64,000 nucleotides of DNA from Luteitalea sp. TBR-22. GTDB lineage: Bacteria > Acidobacteriota > Vicinamibacteria > Vicinamibacterales > Vicinamibacteraceae. The notes beneath the pieces were generated by a model, which searched no databases, was not told the DNA's origin, and saw nothing but the letters and a program-made list of their open reading frames with translations. The position numbers and the translations under genes are program-made. Location: contig NZ_AP024452.1 in NCBI RefSeq assembly GCF_016865485.1, positions 1,200,501-1,264,500 of the forward strand, in the 5' to 3' direction. Below are positions 1-8,096 of the stretch, piece after piece (position 1 is the first letter of the stretch; the number at the start of each line of letters is the position of its first letter).

Positions 1-1
1 G

Positions 2-886
2 CTGGCGCTCGGCAACTCGCTCTCGATGCACCACCTGGCCGACGCGGCCCGCGACTTCCCGCGCGTCAAGGTCTTCTCGGCGGTGGGGTGGTTCGTCGCC
101 GGCGTCGTGCTCAGCCTGCTGGCCGCCGAGCAGCGCGCGCTGCAGTTCTACCTGGCCGGCGCGAGTTCGATCGCCTTCGGGCTCTTCGCCCTCACGCTGC
201 CGCACACGCCGCCGAAGAAGACGGGCGCCGACGTGTCGCTCGGCGAGGTGCTGGGGCTGGATGCCCTGGCGCTGCTCGGCAAGCCGGCCTTCGCGATCTT
301 CATCGCCTGCATGTTCCTGATCTGCATCCCGCTCTACTTCTACTTCGTGATGCTCAGCATCTACCTCACGGACCTGCAGTGGCAGGGCATCGCCGCCAAG
401 ATGACGCTGGCGCAGGTGTCCGACGTGGTGTTCCTGTTCCTGCTGCCGGTGTTCCTGAAGACGCTGGGGTACAAGCGGACGATCGTCGTCGGCATCCTCG
501 CGTGGGTGGCACGGTACTTCGCCCTGTCGGCGAGCGTGCACGCGCCGGCGGCCCAGACGCTGCTCGTGTTCCTCGCGATCGGCGTGCACGGGGTGTGCTA
601 CGACTTCCTGTTCATCGCCGGGCAGTTGTACGTCGACGAGGAAGCCAACGCGCGGATCCGCGGCGCGGCGCAGGGGTTGATCGCCTTCATCCTGTGGGGC
701 GCGGGGGCGTTCGTCGGCACCCTGCTGGCCGGCCGGGTGCTGGCCGCGCATGCGCTCCCTGGCGTCGGCGGCAGCCACGGCGGGTACGACTGGGCGGCGA
801 TCTGGCGCCTGCCCGCATGGGGCGCCGTCGCGGTGCTCGTGCTGTTCCTGCTCTTCTTCCGCGATCCGGCGCGAAAGGCAGCATGA
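2..886 (+). CDS. MFS nucleoside:H+ symporter, NupG-like (5' end outside window)
   Basis: Inner-membrane transporter of the major facilitator superfamily, closest in feel to the NupG/XapB nucleoside:H+ symporters. The frame is already open at base 2 (LALGNSLSMHHL), which corresponds to the middle of the NupG fold, so the start codon lies upstream of the window. About 295 codons are visible, with strongly hydrophobic segments such as VGWFVAGVVLSLLA, FAIFIACMFLICIPLYFYF and GLIAFILWGAGAFVGTLLAG; the protein ends in a short basic tail (FFRDPARKAA). Nucleoside specificity is inferred from family resemblance only; another small polar substrate is possible. It stands alone, converging on the oxidoreductase gene that ends at 958, with a hairpin pair between them. 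A ribokinase and a nucleoside-hydrolase-like gene lie at the far end of the window and would fit nucleoside scavenging. Confidence 0.75.
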   Translation: MALGNSLSMHHLADAARDFPRVKVFSAVGWFVAGVVLSLLAAEQRALQFYLAGASSIAFGLFALTLPHTPPKKTGADVSLGEVLGLDALALLGKPAFAIFIACMFLICIPLYFYFVMLSIYLTDLQWQGIAAKMTLAQVSDVVFLFLLPVFLKTLGYKRTIVVGILAWVARYFALSASVHAPAAQTLLVFLAIGVHGVCYDFLFIAGQLYVDEEANARIRGAAQGLIAFILWGAGAFVGTLLAGRVLAAHALPGVGGSHGGYDWAAIWRLPAWGAVAVLVLFLLFFRDPARKAA

Positions 887-903
887 CCGCTCACCACGGC
901 GGT

Positions 904-969
904 CGGTCGAACTGAAGTTCGACCGCCACGAACTCGTCAGTCCGTGGGCGTCGACCTTCAGGTCGACGC
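904..969. repeat. Pair of 22-nt REP-like hairpins (site A)
   Basis: Two perfect 22-nt hairpins, each a 9-bp stem with a 4-nt loop: 904-925 (arm CGGTCGAAC, loop TGAA) and 948-969 (arm GCGTCGACC, loop TTCA). The loops are reverse complements, so the two units lie in opposite orientation 22 nt apart. They sit between convergent genes. The stop codon of the minus-strand oxidoreductase (958-960) lies in the loop of the second hairpin. Same family as 57440-57525 and 61200-61262. Could act as a bidirectional terminator or be a REP/BIME-type mobile repeat. Confidence 0.8.
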
Positions 970-3159
970 ATCCCCCGGCTCCAGGACGACGACGGCGTTG
1001 TAGTCAGGCTCCATCGACGCGTGGTCGATGGCCGACGAGGACAGCAGCACGTTGCCCTCGGGCCAGTGCACCTCGAGGTTGCCGGGCAGGATGGCCGCCG
1101 CCTTGAGCCGCCCCTGATAACTCCCGGCCCTCGCGCGCAGGCGCACCGCGTCGCCGTCGCGCAGCCCGAGCCGGGCCAGGTCGTCCTCGCTGATCAGGAT
1201 CTCGTCGCGGCTCGCGCCGGTCAGCGGGTCCACCTCGCGCTGGATCATCGAGTTGAACTGCTTGCCGCGCCGCGTCGAGACACGGAAGGCCCGCGACGTG
1301 TCGGGCAGTCCCTCGATCTCCATGACGGCGGCGTGGGCCGGACGCGCGACGTCGACCGGCGCGAACCGCGCCTTTCCGTCGGCGGTGGCGAAGCGGCCGT
1401 CGGCATATAGCGTCGGCCCGCCCCACTGGAACTGGTCGCCCTGGCGCGCGAGGTGTTCGATCCCGGCGTAGAGGGGAATCGCGCGGGCGATCTCCTCGCG
1501 GATGGCCGCCGCGCTCGCGAACCGCACGTGCGGCGCCCGGTCCGGGAACGCGCGTGCCACGGCCTCGCCGATGACCTGCCACTCGGGCCGCGCCGATCCG
1601 ATGCGCCGCCCCTCGATCTCCGGCGAGAAGATGACGCGGCGCTCGGTGGAGGTCTCGGTGCCGCCACCCGGTGACTCGTACCGGGTGGTCGCCGGCAGGA
1701 TCAGCACGTCGCCTTCGCCGTCAGCGAGCATGCCCGACGACAGCACGATGTCCTGGTGCACGCGCAGCCGCGGCCGACGCAAGGCGGCGCGCGTGCGCGC
1801 CTGGTCGGGCAGCGTCTCGAGGAAGTTGCCGCCGACGATCCAGAACAGGTCGACGTCACCGTCGGCCGCGTGCTCGATCATCTCTGCCGTGGTCCAGCCA
1901 GGCGTGTCGGGCACCTGAACTCCCCACACCTGCTGCCATCGCGCGCGCGTCGCGGCCTCGACGGTCGGCACGCAGCCCATCTCGGCGCCGCCCTGCACGC
2001 CCGAGTGGCCGCGGATCGGCACGAGGCCACGGTTGGGCCGCCCGGGCAGGCCCCGCGCGAGACCCACGTTGAGCAGTGCCGCCACCGTCTGCACGCCATG
2101 CGCGTGCTGCGTCAGGCCCATCGACCAGATGAGCACCGCGTTAGGACGGTCCATCAGCAGGCGCGCGAAGTCGCGCATGCGCTCGGCCGTGCTCCCGCTC
2201 TCGCGGGCCAGGGTGTCCCAGTCGGCTGCCAGGGCACGGCTGCGCGCCTCGTCGAAGCCGGTGGTGTGCTCGCGGACGAAGGCCTCGTCGACGCCGCCCA
2301 TCTCGACCAGCGCGCGCAGGACGCCGACGAGGAAGGCGAGATCCCCGCCGGTGTGGACGTCGAACCAGTGATCGGCGATGCGCGTGCCGAAGACCGCCGA
2401 CGAGGGGATGGACGGCACCCAGTACCGATCGAGGCCGGGCTCGCGGTACGTGTTGACCACGGCCACCTGCGCGCCGCGTGCCTTGGCGTAGTGGAGGTAC
2501 TTGGTCGTGACCGGCTGGTTGTTGGCGGCGTTGGAGCCGAAGAACACGATGAGGTCGGCGCCGATCCAGTCGGTGTAGCTGCAGGTGGACGCGCCGTGGC
2601 CGAGGGCCGCCTTCATCGCGATGGTCGACGCCGCATGGCAGAGGCGCGCCGCGTTGTCGACGTGCGCGGTGCCGAGCACGCGCGCCGCCTTCTGCGCTGC
2701 GTAGTACGTCTCGTTGGTGATGCCGCGCGAGGTCATGAAGAACGCCGCGCGGTGCGGATCGATGCCGCGCATCTCCGCCGCAATCCGGTCGAGCGCCTCG
2801 TCCCACGACACGACACGGAAGCCCGGCTCGCCGGCGCGGCGGAGCAGGGGTTCGGGCAGGCGTCCGAGCGATCGCAGGTCGGCCGACGAGGCCGATGTCA
2901 GCGCCGACACGTCGCGCAGCACGGCCGGGTCGAGCGCTGGAGCCGTGTTCAGTCGCAGCAGCTCGAGCCGCACCATGCACAGGTGCGTGCCCTTCAGCGT
3001 CCAGTCCCTCAGGCCCGACGTGCCGAGCGCGCAGCCGTCGCACACCCCGTGGCGCAGGATGCGCCAGGCGAAGGGCAACTCGTCGCGGTTCTCCCACGCG
3101 ATGCGGAACATGTCGCGGAAGTGGCGCGGCTTCTGCCGCGTGAGGCCGAACAGGGGCAT
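958..3159 (-). CDS. FdhF/YdeP-family molybdopterin oxidoreductase
   Basis: Large molybdopterin-dependent oxidoreductase (733 residues, the normal size for the YdeP branch of the formate dehydrogenase/DMSO reductase superfamily). The N-terminus shows the family signature GVCDGCALGTSGLRDW followed by KGTHLCMVRL. Other visible features are the cofactor-domain stretches VFFGSNAANNQPVTTKY, IWSMGLTQHAHGVQTV and RGHSGVQGGAEMG, and a C-terminal molydopterin-dinucleotide-binding barrel (STRRGKQFNSMIQREVDPLTGA). It has no Tat or Sec signal, so it is cytoplasmic. The start ATG lies 3 nt after the stop of fdhD, so the two are co-transcribed; FdhD supplies the sulfur the Mo/bis-MGD site needs, which supports an active enzyme. 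The physiological substrate of YdeP-type enzymes is unclear; formate is possible but not shown. The last codons (DAST, stop) are encoded inside a repeat hairpin. Confidence 0.88.
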   Translation of the reverse strand: MPLFGLTRQKPRHFRDMFRIAWENRDELPFAWRILRHGVCDGCALGTSGLRDWTLKGTHLCMVRLELLRLNTAPALDPAVLRDVSALTSASSADLRSLGRLPEPLLRRAGEPGFRVVSWDEALDRIAAEMRGIDPHRAAFFMTSRGITNETYYAAQKAARVLGTAHVDNAARLCHAASTIAMKAALGHGASTCSYTDWIGADLIVFFGSNAANNQPVTTKYLHYAKARGAQVAVVNTYREPGLDRYWVPSIPSSAVFGTRIADHWFDVHTGGDLAFLVGVLRALVEMGGVDEAFVREHTTGFDEARSRALAADWDTLARESGSTAERMRDFARLLMDRPNAVLIWSMGLTQHAHGVQTVAALLNVGLARGLPGRPNRGLVPIRGHSGVQGGAEMGCVPTVEAATRARWQQVWGVQVPDTPGWTTAEMIEHAADGDVDLFWIVGGNFLETLPDQARTRAALRRPRLRVHQDIVLSSGMLADGEGDVLILPATTRYESPGGGTETSTERRVIFSPEIEGRRIGSARPEWQVIGEAVARAFPDRAPHVRFASAAAIREEIARAIPLYAGIEHLARQGDQFQWGGPTLYADGRFATADGKARFAPVDVARPAHAAVMEIEGLPDTSRAFRVSTRRGKQFNSMIQREVDPLTGASRDEILISEDDLARLGLRDGDAVRLRARAGSYQGRLKAAAILPGNLEVHWPEGNVLLSSSAIDHASMEPDYNAVVVLEPGDAST

Positions 3160-3162
3160 GGG

Positions 3163-3963
3163 TCAGGCGATCCGGTGCGGGTGCGTGTAGAGGTTGAAGC
3201 CGTCGCCGCGCGTGAACCCCGCGAGCGTGAGCCCGCGCTCCTCGGCCAGGTCGATCGCAAGCGTGGAGGGCGCCGACACGGCCACGAGCACCGGGATGCC
3301 GGCGAGCACGGCCTTCTGCACGAGCTCGAACGACGCGCGGCCGCTCACGCAGAGGATGTGGGTGCCGAGCGGCACGGCGCCGGCCAGGACCTGCCGACCC
3401 ACCACCTTGTCGACGGCGTTGTGGCGGCCGACGTCCTCGGCCGAGTGCACCAGGGTGCCGTCGAGCGCAAACAGTCCCGCCGCGTGCAGCCCGCCGGTGT
3501 GATCGAAGACCGCCTGCGCGGCCCGGAGACGATCGGGCAGGCTCGCCACCAGCGAGGCTGGCACGGTCCACCCGTCGGTGAGCGGCGCCGCGTCGGTACG
3601 CAGCGCGTCGAGCGTCGGCCGCCCGCACACGCCGCACGCCGAGGTCGCGGTGACCTGCCGTCGCTCCGCCGCGCGGGCCGCGAGCCGCGCCGGCGCGTCG
3701 CCGGCGAGCCGGACGTCCACGGTGTCACCGCCGGGGTCGACCTCGATGCCTGCGATTTCGTCGGCGTGCTTCACGACCTGCTCCGACAGCAGGAAGCCCG
3801 CGGCCAGCGACGCGTCGTCGCCGGGCGTCCGCATCGTGATCACGAACGGTTCGCCCTGCACCCGGATCGCGAGCGGCGCCTCGGTGGCGGCTCGGTCGGT
3901 GTCCTCGCGGCGCCCACCGTCGTGGACGCGGATCAGTTCGATGGTTCGCCACGGAGCCGGCAC
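3163..3963 (-). CDS. fdhD: FdhD sulfurtransferase for molybdoenzyme maturation
   Basis: Accessory sulfurtransferase that passes sulfur from a cysteine desulfurase to the bis-MGD cofactor of formate-dehydrogenase-type enzymes. It has 266 residues, normal for the family. The two functional cysteines are in ACGVCG (Cys110 and Cys113); other family blocks are LSAGFLL-like SLAAGFLLSEQ, HTGGLHAAGLF, EDVGRHNAVDKVVG and SGRASFELVQKA. The start codon is GTG at 3963; no Shine-Dalgarno site is visible, but a TAAGAT hexamer lies exactly 6 nt upstream, suggesting a leaderless message. First gene of a two-gene unit with the YdeP-type oxidoreductase. A run of GGGGATC heptamers covers the promoter. Confidence 0.95.
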   Translation of the reverse strand: MPAPWRTIELIRVHDGGRREDTDRAATEAPLAIRVQGEPFVITMRTPGDDASLAAGFLLSEQVVKHADEIAGIEVDPGGDTVDVRLAGDAPARLAARAAERRQVTATSACGVCGRPTLDALRTDAAPLTDGWTVPASLVASLPDRLRAAQAVFDHTGGLHAAGLFALDGTLVHSAEDVGRHNAVDKVVGRQVLAGAVPLGTHILCVSGRASFELVQKAVLAGIPVLVAVSAPSTLAIDLAEERGLTLAGFTRGDGFNLYTHPHRIA

Positions 3964-3995
3964 GGGGGGATCTTATCGGGGATCGGGGATCGGGG
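3964..3995 (+). repeat. GGGGATC heptamer run, possible G-quadruplex
   Basis: The plus strand carries four G tracts (3964-3969, 3978-3981, 3985-3988, 3992-3995) separated by 8, 3 and 3 nt, meeting the usual G-quadruplex pattern. It overlaps the putative fdhD promoter, with the G-rich strand being the fdhD template. Related GATCGGGG runs occur at about 46515-46545 and 61163-61190. Confidence 0.6.
3970..3975 (-). promoter_or_regulatory. -10-like element of fdhD
   Basis: TAAGAT on the minus strand ends 6 nt before the GTG start of fdhD, the spacing expected if transcription begins on the start codon. No clear -35 box is visible. Confidence 0.45.
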
Positions 3996-4001
3996 ACGCC
4001 C

Positions 4002-5228
4002 TCACTCGTACCGGACGGCGTCCACCGGCTGCAGGGCCGCCGCGCGCAGGGCCGGGTAGAGGCCGAACACGATGCCGACAAGAAGCGCCACGCCGAGGCC
4101 CATCAGCACGGCCGGGATGGAGACGTGCGTCGGCCACCCGGCCCGGCTGGTGATCAGGGCCGAGGCGGCCACGCCCAGCCCCACGCCAATCACGCCGCCG
4201 CCCGTCGTCATGACCACGGCTTCGACGAGGAACTGCAGCAGCACGTCGCGGCGGCGGGCGCCCGCCACACGGCGCAGGCCGATCTCGGGCGTGCGCTCCG
4301 CCACCGTCGTGAGCATGGTGTTCATGATGCCGATTCCGCCGACGAGCAAGCCGATCGCCGCCACGCACCCGAGTACGATCGCGAACGTGCGCTGCGTCCG
4401 CTGTCGCCGTGCCAGCAACTCGCGAGGGACGACGATGGTCGCCGTGCCCGGGCCGGGCTGGGACTGGAGCGCCTGCTCGGCCACCCGCGCCGCCGTCGCG
4501 GCCTGTGCACCGTCGTGCAGGTGCAGCCAGATTTCCTGGACCTCCTGCAGCGGCGCCGCCTCCCGGGAACGCCCGGTCAGCGTCGCGAGCGGCACCAGCA
4601 CCGACGCGTGGACGTCGCGCCAGGCCAGCGTGCCCGCTGCCTGGCTGGCCGCCCGATCGCCCAGCACGCCGACCACCAGGTAGTAGTCGTCGAGCACCCT
4701 GACCCGTGCGCCGACCGGGTCGGCCGAGCCGAACAGCGCCGCAGCGACCGTGGCGCCGAGCACGCACGCGTGGGCGCGCGACTGCTCGTCGCTCGGGGCG
4801 AGGAACCGTCCGCGCTCCAGCGTCCCGTGGCGCATGCGTGCATACGCCGACGTCACCCCGAGCACGATGGCCGAGGTGCCGCGCCCCCCGTGGGTCGCGA
4901 GCCCGTGTCGGGCGATCAGCGGCGACACCGCGTCGACGCCCGGCACCAGCATCGCCATCCTGTCCGCGTCGCCAACCGTCAGCCCACGCCGGACACGCCC
5001 AGCCGCGTCGAGGCCGCCCACCGGCCGGACGACGAGGTTGTCGATCCCGAGCGCCTCGACCTGCGCCAGCGCGTCACGAGCCCCGCCCTCGCCCACCGAC
5101 AGCATGGCGATGACCGCGGCCACGCCCAGGACCACGCCCAGCACGTTGAGCGCGGTGCGCAGGGGATAGCGTCCCAGCGCCTCCAGCGCCACGGCCAACG
5201 CGCCGAAGGCGTCAGCGCGTCCCGTCAT
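4002..5228 (-). CDS. MacB-type ABC transporter permease (no ATPase domain)
   Basis: Inner-membrane permease of the MacB/FtsX family, 408 residues. Order: TM1 (about 25-43, LNVLGVVLGVAAVIAML), a large periplasmic MacB_PCD domain (about 45-280), then three TM segments near 285-305, 335-360 and 370-398. The cytoplasmic coupling motif between TM2 and TM3 is classic (ERTPEIGLRRVAGARRRDVL). Unlike canonical MacB there is no N-terminal nucleotide-binding domain, and no ATPase gene is found in this operon or elsewhere in the window, so the energising subunit must be encoded in trans. ATG start with GAGG 4 nt upstream, overlapping the end of the adaptor gene by 17 bp. Last gene of the kinase-caspase operon; predicted to form a TolC-linked tripartite exporter with the two preceding genes. 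Confidence 0.88.
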   Translation of the reverse strand: MTGRADAFGALAVALEALGRYPLRTALNVLGVVLGVAAVIAMLSVGEGGARDALAQVEALGIDNLVVRPVGGLDAAGRVRRGLTVGDADRMAMLVPGVDAVSPLIARHGLATHGGRGTSAIVLGVTSAYARMRHGTLERGRFLAPSDEQSRAHACVLGATVAAALFGSADPVGARVRVLDDYYLVVGVLGDRAASQAAGTLAWRDVHASVLVPLATLTGRSREAAPLQEVQEIWLHLHDGAQAATAARVAEQALQSQPGPGTATIVVPRELLARRQRTQRTFAIVLGCVAAIGLLVGGIGIMNTMLTTVAERTPEIGLRRVAGARRRDVLLQFLVEAVVMTTGGGVIGVGLGVAASALITSRAGWPTHVSIPAVLMGLGVALLVGIVFGLYPALRAAALQPVDAVRYE

Positions 5229-6579
5229 TCGTCCTCGCCCGCTCGGCGGCTCCGTCGGGATCGACGAGCGAGACGCGCTGGCCTTCCACCAGGCCGGAGG
5301 TGATCTCGACGACGCGGGTGTCCGATGCGCCGAGTGTCACCGCCTGCGGCCTGACGTCACGGCCATCGACGACGTACGCCACCAGGCCGGTGGGTCGCCG
5401 GAACACGGCCGTCACCGGCACCACGAGCGCGCCCGCACGCGTGCTCACGGTGATGTCCACGCGCGCCGTCATCTCGGGGCGCAGGTCCACGCCCGCCGCC
5501 GCATCGAGGACCACCACCACGTCGAAGCGCTTCTCCTCGAACGGCCGCGAGATCGCCGTGCTGGCCAGCGTACCGACCCGGGCCACCGTGCCCTGCAGCA
5601 GCACGTCGGGATACGCCTCGACGCGCACCGCGACGCGCTGCCCCGGCGTCACGCGATGCAGGTCGGCCTCGGCAATCGAGGTCTCCACCTGCATGCGCGC
5701 GACCTCGGGAATCGTCACGACGCCCTGGCTCGGGGTCACCCGATCGCCGACGCGCACCTTGCGCCGCGGGTTGGCGCCGAGGAACTCCTCGAGCACCACC
5801 AGGCCCGGGCCCTGCGCACGCACCGCGCAAGCCTCGACGAGCGTGGCCAGTTGCGTCACCCGGACCTGCGCCTCGGTGGCCTTCGCCCGCAGCTGTGCCT
5901 GCCGCGCCGCCGCCTGCGACAGCTGCAGCGACGCCCGCTGGCGTTCGCGCGGATGCGTGACGTCCTTCACCACGCCGGCACGCCTGGTGGCCAACGCGAG
6001 TTCCTGCTCGGCCTGTTCCAGCTGGTCGCCCGTCCTTGCGAGTTCCTCGCGCGTGATGAAGCCCCGCTCGAGCAGCGGCCTGAGTTGAGCGAACTCCTCG
6101 CGCAGGCGCGCCACCCGCCGCTCGGCGCCCTGCAGGGCGCTGCGGGCCTCCTCCACCGCCAGGGCACCTTCGCCCTCGACGACGCCCGTCACGGCGGCGC
6201 GTGCGTCGGCCAGCTCGCCGTCGGCGACCTGGGCATCGAGCTCGGCTTGCCGTGCTTCCTGCCGCGCCCGTTCCAGGTCGGCCTCCAGGTCCGTCGTCCC
6301 GAACCGAATCAGCAGGGCGCCGGCCTCGACGCGGCTGCCTTCAGCTGCCAGTTCCCTGATCTCCAGCTCACGCCCGGGCACCGGCGAGCGATAGGTGAGG
6401 GCCTGCCGCGGTCGAAGCGTGCCGCTCGTCGTCAGCGTGGCGACGACGTCGGCGCGGCTCACCGTGGCGACCAGCGCGTCTGAGGCCGCGGTCCCCGTGC
6501 CGCACGCCGCGGTGGCCGTGGCCATGATCGCGACGGCCAGCGTCGCGACGCTCGACGGCATCTCCGTGCTCCACATCAT
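5212..6579 (-). CDS. Membrane-fusion (HlyD/MacA-like) lipoprotein adaptor
   Basis: Periplasmic adaptor linking an inner-membrane permease to TolC. The N-terminus is a lipoprotein signal (TATAACGTG, lipidated Cys). The biotin/lipoyl-like half (LEIRELAAEGSRVEAGALLIRFGTTDLEADL) is followed by a long alpha-hairpin coiled coil rich in Ala, Glu, Arg and Gln (about residues 95-250), the second lipoyl half, then beta-barrel and membrane-proximal domains (VETSIAEADLHRVTPGQRVAVRVEAYP; ALVVPVTAVFRRPTGLVAYVVDG). I chose ATG 6579 because it overlaps the TGA of the TolC gene in an ATGA junction and has a G-rich stretch at the right distance; an in-frame GTG at 6591 would add four residues. 455 residues. 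Partner of the MacB-type permease that follows. Confidence 0.88.
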   Translation of the reverse strand: MMWSTEMPSSVATLAVAIMATATAACGTGTAASDALVATVSRADVVATLTTSGTLRPRQALTYRSPVPGRELEIRELAAEGSRVEAGALLIRFGTTDLEADLERARQEARQAELDAQVADGELADARAAVTGVVEGEGALAVEEARSALQGAERRVARLREEFAQLRPLLERGFITREELARTGDQLEQAEQELALATRRAGVVKDVTHPRERQRASLQLSQAAARQAQLRAKATEAQVRVTQLATLVEACAVRAQGPGLVVLEEFLGANPRRKVRVGDRVTPSQGVVTIPEVARMQVETSIAEADLHRVTPGQRVAVRVEAYPDVLLQGTVARVGTLASTAISRPFEEKRFDVVVVLDAAAGVDLRPEMTARVDITVSTRAGALVVPVTAVFRRPTGLVAYVVDGRDVRPQAVTLGASDTRVVEITSGLVEGQRVSLVDPDGAAERARTNDGTR

Positions 6580-8093
6580 CGGCCCCCGCACAGTGGGGCA
6601 GCGCAGCGCGCGAGTCCGGTGGCCACCGGCGTGACCCCGGCGCGGCCGTCGGCGCGGTTATCGAGGACGCCAAGCAGGGCCTGCAGGCGGAGTTGCCCGA
6701 CCGCGGCGTCTGCGAGCGCCTGGATGCGTCGGCTCTCGGCCAGGAGGAGGCCGCCCTCGGCCGTGATCACGTCGAGGTTGTTGGACAGGCCGGTGCGAAA
6801 CCGCAGCTGCGCCACCTCGAGTTCCTTGCGGCTCAACTCGACACTCGTCTCGGTGGAGGTGACGACGCGCGCGAGGCGCTCGCGCTCACGGATGGCGCGA
6901 CGCACGTCGTCGGCGATCTGGCGCTCGAGGAGCGCGACCTCACGGATCCGCCTCTCCTCATCGAGGCGCGCCAGCGCGTGCTCCACCTGGTCGGCGGTGC
7001 GATCGACCGGCATGCCGATCGCGAAGAACGTGACGAAGCGATATCCGTCGAGGCCGAAGCTGCCGGCCAGGGTCGGCGACGTGGTCTGGCGCGTCAGCGA
7101 CATGTTGACGTCGACCTGGGGCAGCAGCTGGTTGCGCGCAAAGCGCACGCGTTCGCCGGCGTCGGCGCTCGCGGCGCGGCGCATCTGCAGGTCGGCGCGG
7201 TTGGCGAGGGCGATCGCAGTGGCCGCGTCCTGATCCACGGGTTCGGCGGCGGGAGGCGGGATGATCGGGGTGACGTCGATGCCCGTCGCATCGGAGCGAC
7301 CCATCAGCAGCGCCAGCCGCTCGCGCGCGTCGTCGACGGCTGCCCTGGCGTCGAGCACCTGCAGGTCGGCCTGCGCGACCAGTTGCTGGGCCCGCAGCAC
7401 GTCGAGTTGTGACACCAGCCCGGCCTGCAGCTTGGCGGCGGAGGCCTCGGCCAGCGTGCGGGCGCGCGCCAGGCTCTGCGTCGCGGCGTCGACCATGGCG
7501 CGCTGCGCGACGATCGTGTAGTACGCCGTGGCGACCTCCACGGCGACCTGCTGCTCGAGCAGACGCTGCTGCCTGGCCGCGTCGGCGCCCTGCAGCTCGG
7601 CCCAGGTGATGGCACGCCGCGCCACGCTGCGCCCGAAGCCACGCAGCAAGGGCTGGCTCACGCTCACGGTCGTGTCGGCGTTGTAGAAGAGGACGTCGTT
7701 GCCGAGGCCCTGCGGGTCGGAGGGAATGAGCGACGACTGCGTGCCCATGCGCAGCCGCAACTCAGTGCCGGTTTCCAGCTTCTGCGACACGTCGACGCGA
7801 TAGGTCTGGCTGCTGAAGTCGCTGCGCAGGAGCGACCCGTAGACCTGCGGCGTGATGCGCGGGCGGAAGCCGCTGCGGGCAAGGCGGAGCGACAGCGCCG
7901 CCTGCTCGGCGACGTCGCGCTGGTTCACCAGGCGGTCGTTGCGCACCAGGGCCTCGTCGATGGCCTGCTCGAGCGTGAGCGTCGGCGACCCCTGCGCGGC
8001 GGCCACGCCGGTCAGCGTGCCCGTCGCCATGACCAGGCCGCCCGCGATGACGATCGCGCGGACGAGAGTCGAGCCCCTGCCGACGGTGGCCAT
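6576..8093 (-). CDS. TolC-family outer-membrane efflux protein
   Basis: Outer-membrane channel, 505 residues with a Sec signal peptide (IVIAGGLVMATGTLTGVAAAQG). It shows the two-fold repeated TolC architecture: the first half runs through LEQAIDEALVRNDRLVNQRDVAEQAALSL, a strand pair and the helix VEVATAYYTIVAQRAMVDAATQSLARARTLAEASAAKLQAG-like segment, and the second half repeats this after ANRADLQMRRAASADAGERVRFARNQLLPQVDVNMSL. Begins 3 nt after the stop of the Ig-like protein gene and overlaps the adaptor gene by 4 bp, so it belongs to the same transcript. With the adaptor and permease it should form a trans-envelope conduit. A second, unrelated-looking TolC paralogue is encoded at 14279-15622. 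Confidence 0.9.
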   Translation of the reverse strand: MATVGRGSTLVRAIVIAGGLVMATGTLTGVAAAQGSPTLTLEQAIDEALVRNDRLVNQRDVAEQAALSLRLARSGFRPRITPQVYGSLLRSDFSSQTYRVDVSQKLETGTELRLRMGTQSSLIPSDPQGLGNDVLFYNADTTVSVSQPLLRGFGRSVARRAITWAELQGADAARQQRLLEQQVAVEVATAYYTIVAQRAMVDAATQSLARARTLAEASAAKLQAGLVSQLDVLRAQQLVAQADLQVLDARAAVDDARERLALLMGRSDATGIDVTPIIPPPAAEPVDQDAATAIALANRADLQMRRAASADAGERVRFARNQLLPQVDVNMSLTRQTTSPTLAGSFGLDGYRFVTFFAIGMPVDRTADQVEHALARLDEERRIREVALLERQIADDVRRAIRERERLARVVTSTETSVELSRKELEVAQLRFRTGLSNNLDVITAEGGLLLAESRRIQALADAAVGQLRLQALLGVLDNRADGRAGVTPVATGLARCAAPLCGGR

Positions 8094-8096
8094 CGT

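Noticed and set aside
1756-4059. A 767-codon open frame on the plus strand opposite the oxidoreductase and fdhD genes
   Set aside because: It is antisense to two clearly conserved genes and its product is Arg/His/Val-rich with no domains. It stays open only because of the high-GC codon bias.
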